Source: Megalopta genalis
Lineage: Eukaryota; Arthropoda; Insecta; Hymenoptera; Halictidae
Assembly (NCBI RefSeq): GCF_051020955.1
Contig: NC_135013.1
Location: forward strand, 3,254,501 to 3,318,500
DNA length: 64,000 nt
Direction of reading: 5' to 3'
Both the position numbers and the translations under genes were made by a program. Under the pieces are notes generated by a model. That model saw only the letters and a list, made by a program, of their open reading frames with translations. It was not told the DNA's origin and ran no database searches. This document shows positions 54,561-64,000 of this stretch, piece after piece; position 1 is the stretch's first letter; each line of letters begins with the position of its first letter.

Positions 54561-55265
54561 ACGCATGTTGTACCAGTGGCCGTTAGCGTCAGTTTGCGCC
54601 GTGGCACAATTGTTGTGTCAGCGGCCGCTAAAGTATTAATACGAGCACATGGTAATGCTAGAATAAAAACGATGACTTAACTTTTTTATTTCTAGATTTT
54701 CGCCGCGACTCGAAGGCAATTCGGAGGCCACGTGACACGATTCAATTTACCGCCGTTAGACTTCGAATTAACTGAAAGAGTGAAACGATCGTTCGGTCAG
54801 CGAACATATCGTACTTTTCGAAATAACATGTCCCGAATAGAATGCCAGGATTTCCGTTCTTGTTCCATTTATTTGGCTTCGCGCAGGGCGCAATTTTATT
54901 TCGTTATATTTTTTGTAGTTGCCGGCATAATCAACTTACCGTGTCGCCCGGCTCCGGTCGTGTGGATCCCGTTGTTTTGCCGCGTTTTTCGGGTTTCCCT
55001 CGGGAACACAAGCCGGAAATTCGGCGTGCTTGATGGCATATATGTTAACCCGTCCCGTTCTCGACCTCTCCGGAAAATTTCGAATCGATTCATCAACCGG
55101 TGTTTGTCCGACGCGTCGACGAACTCGCGGACACTTCGTTTCTTAGTAGCAAAAAACAAAGATTCGCAGATTACATTAGTACAGCAGTTATATCCGAAAT
55201 TTATTTATCCGAACATTTGTTTCTGCAATAAATTTCTACAATATTTTATCGCCTAGTAGAGAGCT
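54561..55265. other. single-copy stretch with a 174-codon frame
   Basis: The plus frame 54732-55256 is the longest outside repeats. Its product has a short hydrophobic stretch at residues ~57-75 but no domain I recognise, and minus frames oppose it. I leave it uncalled: possible but unsupported. Confidence 0.3.
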
Positions 55266-55269
55266 TGAA

Positions 55270-55408
55270 CGAAATTGTTAGATAATATAATATTATATAA
55301 TATAATGTTAGATAATATATTGTTATATAATATAATATTATATAATATAATGTCAGATAATATAATGTTATATAATACAATATTATATAATATAATGTTA
55401 GATAATAT
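55270..55408. repeat. GATAATATAATATTATATAA array
   Basis: AT-rich repeat of TTAGATAATATAAT and TTATATAATATAAT units, ~22-33 bp steps. Confidence 0.9.
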
Positions 55409-56043
55409 AATCAGCACCCGTTACATTGTTCGCAGCGCCACACTAATCGGAAATCCGATTGGCCGTGGCGCCTTCAAACTTTCAAGCACACTAATATTTC
55501 GTATCTTTAGTTCACGTAATTCGTTGTTTAATACTCATCCTGTCCATACGTGCTTCATAACCATAATTTAAATTATTAAATCATTCATTGTGCTAATTAC
55601 AATTTTATTCGTTACTTCCTGTTTCCGTTCTATCATAATGAAACATTTTGCGAGGTTAGAGAGGTTATTGTGTAAGGTTACATCTCTTCAGGCTTCAAGA
55701 GAGAGCCTCTACTGCATCGTATATCGAAGTTCTACTCGAAATATTCGAACAATGTTGCAACGGTTGCAACGGATTCTCCGACGGATGGTTAAGAGACCGA
55801 CGAGTAAATTCATGGGGCGCTAAACGGCGTGCCACGGCGGTGTACGGGTTTCATTCGCGAACCAGACGTTCGTAATTCACTACAAAAGAATTCCCTTCCG
55901 GTGCCACTGATCGCGTACCGAGACGCCTGGAAAAAGCAATGTAATTACCGTGATGTATTCCGCAGCGCCGCGTCGCGTCGCAAACTTCGAACTACTTAAG
56001 CGATTCACGGTGCACGGGGGCTCGAGAGCATCGTTCCGAAACT
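55409..56043. other. single-copy stretch
   Basis: Two short plus frames (55275-55571 and 55590-55823), no recognisable domain. Nothing supported. Confidence 0.45.
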
Positions 56044-56110
56044 GACAGCCGCAACGCGTCGCGTCGGGTCGGGTCGGGTCGCGTCGCGTTGCGTCGCGTC
56101 GCGTCGGAAG
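56044..56110. repeat. GCGTC/GGGTC pentanucleotide run
   Basis: About 13 steps of GCGTC or GGGTC. Confidence 0.9.
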
Positions 56111-56805
56111 CCTCCGAAGAATCTCTCATTAACCATCCCGATGAACGGTGGCGCCGGCCGCGGGCGCCGCACGGGAAAACGGCTTAGCCCCTCACCACGC
56201 GCGCGCGTTCGCTTACGCGATTCTGCACGCGAAATTGCAACGGTCCCGCGCGAACCTAATATATGGCTGATCAGATGAATTAGCGCGGCAATAACAGGAA
56301 CAACCGCGGCGTAACAAAGCGTGGCCCGCGTAACGAAACGTCACGGCACGAATGCCAGGGCGGCAGTCGTTAATTAATCAATCCCTCACGGCCCGGCCCG
56401 GCGTATCGGCCCGGCTGAATAAATGCCGGAGCATTCGAATCATCTCGCCGCGCGCCGCTGGGCTGATACATAAATATCGCTTGCATTATTCGTTATCCCT
56501 TGTATAATATAACGCGGCTCGTCTACTTTCGCAGCTGCGCCTGGTTCGTACACCATGTACCCGCCGGTTTCCGAACGGACGTTGCCGGTACACCGTGCTG
56601 GCAACAGTTGTGTCGCGACTAATAAATGTTTTTTTTTGGTAAAAAGTACGGGTTTCGGTAATGCAGAGATGCATCGATCCGGAAAATTAATAAAACGGAA
56701 ATGAAACGGATGAATGAAATTGCGGAAATACTCTGACAAATACACATCGCGTTTTTTGTGTGCTTTTAGTAAGTTCATACCAGCTTCCAGTTGTTGCCCG
56801 CATTT
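56111..56805. other. GC-rich single-copy stretch
   Basis: A 112-codon minus frame (56440-56778) without a recognisable domain. Nothing else. Confidence 0.45.
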
Positions 56806-57830
56806 TTTAATTCAACTGTATTGTAATTCAGTTACATTGTAATTCAAATGTATTTTAGTTCAATTACATTGTAACTCAACCGCATTGTTTTTCAGTTACA
56901 TTGTAATTCAACTGTATTATACTTCAATTAGATTGCAATTTAAGTGCATTGTAATTCAAGTGCATTGTAATTCAAGTGCATTGTAATACAATTCAACTGT
57001 ATTTTAGTTCAATTACATCGTAATGCAACTGCACTGTAATTCAATTACACGATTCAAACCTTCCAGTTAATTCAATTACTAATTGTTTTAATCACGAGTG
57101 TAATTTAAATACAATGTATATCTCGATTACAATTACAATTACAATGTAATGCAATTACAATCACAATTTAATCCAATTACAATTACAATGTAATTCGATT
57201 AAAATCACCATTTAATCCAATTACAATTACAATTACAATTTAATTCGATTACAATTACAATGTAATTCGATTACAATTGCAATTACAATGTAATTCAATT
57301 AAAATCACAATTTAATCCAATTACAATTACAATTACAATTTAATTCGATTACAATTACAATGTAATTCGATTACAATTGCAATTACAATGTAATTCAATT
57401 AAAATCACAATTTAATCCAATTACAATTACAATTACAATTTAATTCGATTACAATTACAATGTAATTCGATTACAATTGCAATTACAATGTAATTCAATA
57501 AAAATCACAATTTAATCCAATTACAATTACAATTACAATTTAATTCGATTACAATTACAATGTAATTCGATTACAATTACAATTACAATGTAATTCGATT
57601 ACAATTACAATGTAATTCGATTACAATTACAATGTAATTCGATTACAATTACAATTACAATGTAATTGAATTTCAATTTATTACAATATAATTGAATTTT
57701 AATGTATTACAATGTAATGAATTACAATGTAATTGAATTTCAATTTATTACAATATAATTGAATTTCAATGTATTACAATGTAACGAATTACAACGCAAT
57801 TGAATTTCAATGTATTAATACTTAAAGTAC
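56806..57830. repeat. ATTACAATGTAATTC array with 100 bp higher-order unit
   Basis: Basic motifs are ATTACAATGTAATTC and AATTACAATTACA. In the centre, TTTAATCCAATTACAATTAC recurs at 57211, 57311, 57411 and 57511, exactly 100 bp apart. ATTACAATGTAAT is nearly palindromic (ATTACA/TGTAAT). Confidence 0.95.
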
Positions 57831-58500
57831 AGAGTGATCGAATGTACATCGCGTCTCAATTACACTCGCGATTAAATTAATTAGTAATCGACAGAACTGA
57901 AAGTTAATTACAACGTAATTTAATTATCCCGCAATCTAATACAACGACTGATCCGAATGGCGAATTACGATATAATTCTGTTACAACGTAATTGAAATGC
58001 GACGACGTTGACGTTGACGCGTCGCGCCAGAAATTTCTATGACAATTAAAGACAGGATTTCTGATCGTCACACCCTGTATACGGGAGATCCGTCGTCGTG
58101 TCGAGGCTACGAGAGAATGGGAGTCGCGCGTCTGTGGCGAACGGGCACTGGTTAATTCGGTATAAATTTACATGCGGTAATATTTCCGTTCCGCGGGACG
58201 AGATAGAACAATTTCGCGGTGACGTTGCAGGACGTGCGTTCTGCATCCCCGTGTTTATAGAAATATGCGGGAATCTGGCCGAGACGGCAGCGTTTGTTCC
58301 GTTCTGAAATATTGCGCCCGAAAAATGTTGCGTGTACGGTTAACACGTTGAAATAAATCATATTGTCGACACGTCCGAAATTTCGTTCCGCGCGATAGCC
58401 GGCCACGGCCGCCATTTTTGTTCATTTCGTTCCGTATCTTTTTATCGAAAGGATTATTACTTGTTGTGTTTAAAACACTGAAATGTAATATTAAACAAAC
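57831..58500. other. single-copy stretch
   Basis: Includes an isolated CACCCTGTA (58071-58079), a possible remnant of a family A end. Opposing frames at 58046-58415, no recognisable domain. Confidence 0.45.
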
Positions 58501-59245
58501 GATGCATAAGACGATTTATGATTATTATATGATTATTATAGTGATTTAAGATTATTATATAATATTATTGCTGTAATTAAATAAGTAACAATATAATTAA
58601 TACTAATAATAATTATGATTATAAATATGATATTTACAGTACTTATAACACTTATTAGTATTACTTACTAATACCAAGATTATTATACAATATTATTTAT
58701 ATAATTAAATTAATAATAAGATAATTAAAAATAATTATTATTATCATTATAAATACAATTATATCATACATAATTATTATATACAATTATATTATATGTA
58801 AATAGATTATATATAATTATATCATGTGTAAATTATAATTAATAATAAATAATATAATTAAAAAGCAGTGCATTACAAAATTAATACCAAGATTATTATA
58901 CAATATTATTAATATAATTAAATAAATGATAATGTATTTAATAATAATAATAGTGATTATAAATATAATTATGTTATATAATTAATATATATAACTACAT
59001 TATATGTAAATAATAATAAATAATATAATTAAAAAGCAATACATTATAAAATTAGTACCAAGATTATTATACAATATTATTAATATAATTAAATAAATAA
59101 TAATATAATTAACAATCATAATTATATATAAATATAATAATAATATACAGTAATAATAATTATATATAATTATATTATGCATCAATAATAATTAATAAGA
59201 AATAACGTAATTAAAAAGCAGTTCTTATGAAATTAATGCCAAGAT
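58501..59245. repeat. AT-rich array with ~170-215 bp unit
   Basis: The phrase ACCAAGATTATTATACAATA recurs near 58672, 58888 and 59069, and a decayed form occurs near 59238. The intervening sequence is AATTAATAATAAATAATATA type. Confidence 0.85.
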
Positions 59246-59269
59246 TACTTTATATTTCGTTACACAGTC

Positions 59270-59460
59270 CCATTTAATTAGACGAAATGCACTTCTTAAA
59301 CAAAATAAGAATAGGACAAGTGAACGGATATGAAACTCATCGACACTAGACATTTTTGTAGTAAAAGAACCGATCTTTCGATTGTTTCCACTTAGGATTA
59401 TCCAGATCGTTTAGTTTTTCCGTTATCTCGTTCTAAACAAGAACGTCCCGTTCATTGTAG
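59270..59460 (+). repeat. family J dispersed repeat, copy 2 (uninterrupted)
   Basis: Matches the two halves of J1 around F1. TTAA at 59296-59299 is the empty equivalent of the F1 insertion site. GAAACTCATCGACACTA is identical in both copies. Confidence 0.8.
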
Positions 59461-60239
59461 TTCTCCGCCTGCAGCAACATGACGGAAGAGTTTAATAATA
59501 TCCTACTATCTTTATTCGTGTCTCTAGCATTCCGCACGGTGTTCGGAATCTCGATATATTAGACAAAGGAACGGGTCGTTCCTTCCGAACAGCACGGCGA
59601 AATGGTTTCATGCAGCGGCGGCGGCGGCGGCCGCGAGTAAAGAAACAGCGTTGCGAACAGAAAGGAGATTGGTTATGTGGCAAATAGAAAGAAGAACAAC
59701 GGGATGAAATATCTGGCGAGGAAATTAAAATGCCACGCCGGAAATAGAAGCTCCGCTTACTTATTTATTCCATTATAAAAGCCGGCAGTTTTCAGTTTCA
59801 AGCGGGAATGCGTCGCGTCGACGCGCTCTCTGCGTCTCTCTCTCACTCTCTCTCGCTCTCTCTTTTTCTGTCCGTCCTGTCACTTTGTAAATTTCGTCTT
59901 GAACGTCTCTTTTGGGAACGCGGCATCAGAAATTATGTTCGCCCGAGCACGCCGCGGCCCGCGATAATGGCGGTCTGACAGAAAAATGGCGGCGCCGGCG
60001 AGAGGAGCGCGCGGATGTTGTCATCCTAACTTTCCGCCGTGGATGCTCCCGCACGTCGCAACGCGAATTTCCGGGACGTAACAAACAGATTCACCGGGCG
60101 AATCTAATATTGTCGCGAACATAATATATTAACAGATTGTTTAAATTTTTTAAAATATTCTTCCTCTCACGGATTTGATCTAGACGAATTCTGGATATAA
60201 AAATTGGCCAACTTTGACCGACGGTATCTCTGCGAAAAA
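59461..60239. other. single-copy stretch with (CT)n run
   Basis: CT-rich run at 59828-59871, (GGC)n-like GCGGCGGCGGCGGCGG at ~59614-59630. Short frames only. Confidence 0.5.
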
Positions 60240-60930
60240 TCATCGCAGAATAACGATTCTTCTTTCAAATTAAAGCTTGAAGTTTCTACTTTAAGACACT
60301 GTTCCTAGATTTTAAGATTGACGCGCCCTTGCCACTGTAATCCTTTAAATGCGAGGCCATGTTCGTCGTATTGAAAATGTCCGTATTTGATAGACCGAAA
60401 ATGGCCAAATTCGTCGAAGTGCGCGATCTTTGTACAATTTCTTTCGAAGATGCCGTTTACAGCGAAACGTAGTTCGATCCTTCCCCTTAAATTTAAAAAA
60501 AAATAAAGATATCTGCGATTTTTTCTGGTAAAGTTACAGCACTTCAAACTTGCCTTTGTACTTTCGTCACGCACCGCCGGCAAACATGGCCTCGCATTTA
60601 AACGATCGCTGCGGTGACTACGCGTCGAACTTACAATCGAATAACACAGTCACAAAGCAGAGATTTCAAGCTTTAATTCGAAAAGAAGGTCATCAACCTA
60701 CGATGATTTCTCGCGAAGTTATAGCATTTTAAAGATACCCTTCTACTTTATTATGTGCCGCCGACAAACATGGCCTCATATTTTAAGGGTTACAATGACG
60801 AGGGTGCGCGAAACTTAGGATCTAATAACGCGATCATAAAGTAGAGATTTCAAGCTTTAATTTAAAATGAACCTCACTGTCCTATGACGATTCCTCGCGG
60901 AGTTATCGTCGACCAAAGTCGATCAATTTT
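60240..60930. repeat. modular repeat related to M family, with inverted copy
   Basis: Units of ~185 bp carry CCGGCAAACATGGCCTCGCA / CCGACAAACATGGCCTCATA and then GCAGAGATTTCAAGCTTTAA / GTAGAGATTTCAAGCTTTAA and CTCGCGAAGTTATAGCATTT. An inverted copy (GCGAGGCCATGTTCGTCG, 60350-60367) makes it a foldback. The AGAGATTTCAAGCTTTAA and GAAGTTATAGC phrases match the M modules at 10, 17-18 and 62.5 kb. Confidence 0.8.
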
Positions 60931-61614
60931 CGTCCAAAATATTTGAACCAATATTTCCCATTGTCTCTACGCGTTCAACATTCAGATAAAAAAAAAATGC
61001 GCAAAGAAAGCCTCTCGAAACTAACATAATCTAAACCATGATCGCGTTTAAACCGTCTCCGGTCGAAAGAGCGCAAGATTCTCCGCGAAAACGCCCGTAA
61101 TATTCACGTTCTCCGCGAGAGCGTCTCGAACGGGTGAAAAACGCGCGCAAAGTATTCCATACTCGAAGCTGCGCGCACGGCGCTTGATTAAAGCCTTCGT
61201 TTCGCCGCATTTTCATGGTCGCAGAATAAATAAACGTACTTCGTCTTCTCCGCGGCTCTGATTCGTCAAAGACACGGGGGGGAGGGGGACAGAGATTCGA
61301 GCGAACATTTAACTTCTCGAGCACCGCCGTTGCCGTTGCGACTTCGCTCGTCGACAGAATATTTTTCACTTTTGCTAATTACGAAACCTGGCCCACCCCT
61401 CCCCCCGGTTTTGGCCCTGGGCCTCTGACCGACGAAGCAACGCGTCGGTGTGTACGTGTCACAGTCGGCAGGCCACGGTCGGCCGGCCCTTATTCCACGT
61501 TCAAATGGAGTCCGCATGCGGCATGTCTGAAAAATTGCAGAGACGTCAGCCGCACAAAGTCGTGGTTATTTTCCGAGTGCCAAAGGTAACAGGACAGCTC
61601 GTGTCCAACGATGA
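60931..61614. other. single-copy stretch
   Basis: Opposing frames at 61031-61517, none recognisable. C/G-rich runs at 61277-61288 and 61397-61410. Confidence 0.45.
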
Positions 61615-61695
61615 AGGGGAGCGGTCGAGGGTGGTGGCGAGAGGGTGGCCAAGGGGGCCAGGGGTGGCGAGAGGGTGGCGAGAGGGCCGGGGACG
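61615..61695. repeat. GAGAGGGTGGC short repeat
   Basis: GTGGCGAGAGGGTGGC and GCCGGGGACGGCGGCGAGAG variants in tandem, G-rich on plus. Confidence 0.8.
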
Positions 61696-62299
61696 GCGGC
61701 GAGAGGGCGGAAGGGCGACGAAAAATAGAGGATAGATGAAAAAAGAAATTGAAAGTCCTACGTATGTCGCCGGTCCGACGCGCGCCGCCGCGCCTGCACA
61801 AAGGGTTAATGAACAGTCACGGGCGATGATTGAGGAGTCTACGCGCCGCGGAGAACGTTAATAGGACATTTTTCGCGGGACAATGAATTCTTTTCGCCAG
61901 CTGTTTCCCTCATCCCCTCCCCTGCCCCCTCTACGTTGGTCGGCCGCCGCGCGGCTTCATTTCTTTTGCGTCCGTTACGTGTCACGGCCCGTGACGCATC
62001 GCGTTTTCAAATTCTTTACGTTTCTATGCGGCCCCGCGACCTGGTTTCCTCGTCCCCCTGTCACCACCCCTGCCGTTCCACCCTAGCGCGAGGACGACGC
62101 TACGACACCGGGGCCTCCGAGAATGTGTGTGTGTGTGTTTTTTTCTCTACCCCCCTTTCATGCGAATCGTTTTTTCCTCGCTTTCGCGCGGAACACATTT
62201 TTGCACGTTAAATGCTTTCGGAGCGTGGATCCGAAACATCAACGAAATGAGATAGCGCGTTGCTGTTTCGTAGAACGAGAACCACGTTCGAGAATGTTT
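61696..62299. other. GC-rich single-copy stretch
   Basis: CAAAGGGTTAATGA at 61800-61813 repeats the right flank of the first array (1704-1714). A (TG)n run at ~62124-62138. Nothing supported. Confidence 0.45.
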
Positions 62300-62301
62300 A
62301 A

Positions 62302-62336
62302 ACAGTTAGCTTGTGTCACGACGAGTGTATTCGTTG
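62302..62336 (+). repeat. solo family H end
   Basis: CAGTTAGCTTGTGTCACGAC followed by a GAGTGTATTCGTTG variant of the palindrome: the left H terminus with a single decayed unit and no array. Confidence 0.55.
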
Positions 62337-62379
62337 TTACATTAAAATTGTTGGTAATTGGGAAGTATGAAAATGAGAG

Positions 62380-62838
62380 CCGACAACTGCTTTTCGTCGA
62401 AGTTTCAGATTTTTGGAGATATTGTTGGTGTTCGAACGGCTGTAACTTTGGGCAAAAATATTGTACGGCAATGGAGCTAGGCTCATTTTGAAACTCGAAG
62501 TGTCTACTTTCGGACGCTGTTCGTCGATTTCTTCAACAATTCGCGACTCAGAGATGGGAAACCTCGTTCCAGACTTTGCGCAAAATTTCTGACTTCCGAA
62601 ACATCGACGATATTCAAAATACTGTAACTTCGTGAATAAAAATCGTGGAACAACGAAACTAAACTTATTTTAAAGCCTGAAATCTCTACTTTTTTAACGT
62701 TTAATTCACTTTTCGTCGAGAAAATTGTATGGAGATACGGCACGTGAAAACGTGAACGTAAACGTAACCTTGACATTTATGGAATTTTGGAATTGGAAAC
62801 GGCGTACAGTAAATTCTCCCTAATCGACGCTCAAATTA
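62380..62838 (-). repeat. composite C + M repeat, copy 4
   Basis: On the minus strand it has the C start (CGATTAGGGAGAATTTACTG), the junction TACGCCGTTTC and two M modules, ending near 62380. The C arm beyond GACGCTCAAATTA is lost. The 90-codon minus frame is discussed under rejected items. Confidence 0.8.
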
Positions 62839-64000
62839 TATTCGAATTCCATTCTAATTCAATTACGTGAATCATCAATATAATTCAATTACTTCGTAAT
62901 CATAATTCCTTGTACAATACAATTGTAATTCTGCAGAACTCTACCATGACGTGAAGCCAATTACTGTGCCTTTAGCTTGTTTTCTCTACAAAAGAAAAAG
63001 CAATGTTAAACTGACTTTCTATATAATTAAATTAATTAATGACATTAACTTTCTACTCATCGAATAAGACGTATTAAATTTTCTTCGTTTCCAAAAGTAA
63101 AGAAGATAAAAAGATAAAAAGAAAAATTCGATACGTCTCATTTGCTATAAATCGAAACATAAATCGAAAAAAACTAGGTACACGATAATTGGCTAATCCA
63201 CGCTAACTGGCCTATTGGCTTATTTACTATCCCGGGCTAATCACGGTTCAATTTTTATATTTCCAAGGCGAAAATCACGAAAAGTTGTTGCAAGAGCGCC
63301 GTTAGACCGTCCGCGCTGACGACCGTGTAACTCTCCAGATTGGACGTTCAATTAGCAGCTAACTCGATTTGGCCGTCAATTACCCGCAGAAGAAACTATG
63401 GCGCAACGTACAGAATCCCATTATCAGCCGCATGGTTCGCCGTTAAAGAAGAAACGCGCGCGTACGCCGTCACGGTGGCCTGATAACAACGCCGGTCCGC
63501 CGGGTTCTATCTAACCGCTTTATCCCTTTCGCGTGCAGGAAATATTAAAAACAGAGGAAAAAATGGGCGGGGCCGAAGGGGAGGGACGTTACGCGCGAAC
63601 AGAGGTGACCGGGGACACGAAATGAAAAAGGGATTTATTTTGATTTCTCTTTTTTTACGGGCGGCTGCTCGGTGATTGGTTAACACCGGTACGCATCCGA
63701 TTGGAAATCAGTTTCGCAATTGTTTAATCTACTCGGGCCGCTTTCTATATAACAATCGAAAAGATTCCCCCGCTCGAAACCCGATGTTGTTTATTCGTTT
63801 ATCGATTTCCGAAGTCGGACGTTCGCGCTCTCTCATTAATTATTCGAGACAGCGACGCGAGCGCGCGAGCACAACGCTGACAGAGAATAGTACACCGACG
63901 ATTCTTAATCGATCTTTCGGGCATTATTTCAATTTCAATTATCGGCACTACGCTTCGCGCGGATTTTATAGAGTGCCGGCGAAAGGTTCGTGTGTTTTAT
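62839..64000. other. single-copy stretch to window end
   Basis: AT-rich to ~63250, then CpG-rich. TATATAA at 63747-63753 is TATA-like, but no initiator or frame supports a promoter call. GGTGATTGGTTAACACC-type CCAAT sequence at ~63671-63686. Nothing else. Confidence 0.5.

Noticed and set aside
54732..55256. 174-codon plus frame outside repeats.
   Set aside because: No domain recognised, no promoter or splice evidence, and minus frames oppose it. Kept only as a note.
58067..58079. Complete family A element near 58.07 kb.
   Set aside because: Only the terminal CACCCTGTA is present. No partner end or core lies within 500 bp on either side.

Overview
This 64 kb window looks like noncoding nuclear DNA from an insect. 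It alternates short GC- and CpG-rich single-copy stretches with long AT-rich simple repeats, and it carries many short inverted-repeat DNA transposons (MITEs). I favour Hymenoptera (bee, ant or wasp) because of the frequent CpG, the strong base-composition patchiness and the MITE types. That is an impression, not a proof. I found no protein-coding gene, tRNA or rRNA that I can support. The longest open frames lie inside tandem arrays whose unit or higher-order length is a multiple of three (45, 42, 54, 147, 186 bp), or are unrecognisable frames in GC-rich DNA. The window is therefore a gene desert or part of one or more large introns. Exons too short to show as open frames cannot be excluded.

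The mobile-element content can be read in detail. Family A is a foldback MITE with TA target duplications and termini CAGGGTGTCCCA. It has eight copies (5.4, 11.5, 13.0, 22.0, 24.0, 29.5, 35.4 and 37.2 kb), four of them exactly 365 bp. Families B, F and G have TTAA or near-TTAA flanks and piggyBac-like ends (CCCTTTGCACTCGAG, CACTAGAAC or CACTAGATTTA). Family C has termini CAGTAATGTCTCCC with TA duplications and is often joined to a larger repeat built from ~185 bp modules. A hAT-like foldback lies at 54.3 kb. Several insertions are nested, and paralogous empty sites within the window confirm their boundaries: A1 in F1 in repeat J, A5 in B7, A8 in G2 and C2 in B5. The TTAA families are therefore generally older than the TA families here.

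Tandem arrays take up much of the rest. They include a 45 bp palindromic-core array (0.9-1.7 kb), a GAATT-type array (2.9-3.7 kb), a 77-80 bp array (6.8-7.3 kb), an exact 322 bp tandem duplication (8.35-9.0 kb), a GATAAAATG array grown inside a B element (15.9-16.6 kb), and 44 bp arrays centred on the palindrome GACGAGTATACTCGTC at three loci (19.6, 40.7 and 44.7 kb). There is also a 147 bp higher-order array (31.1-32.5 kb), a GC-rich 186 bp higher-order array (39.6-40.0 kb), a 35/70 bp array (43.1-43.9 kb), a 54 bp array (49.7-50.0 kb) and a 100 bp higher-order array (56.8-57.8 kb).

The most interesting signals are four. First, minisatellites appear to arise inside TTAA-bounded MITEs. Second, family H is a dispersed element whose 16 bp palindrome occurs both in the array and as a solo copy near the opposite end. 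Third, family A copies carry several perfect CCAAT-box (NF-Y) consensus sites. Fourth, two neighbouring snapback structures share an apical core but have unrelated stems.
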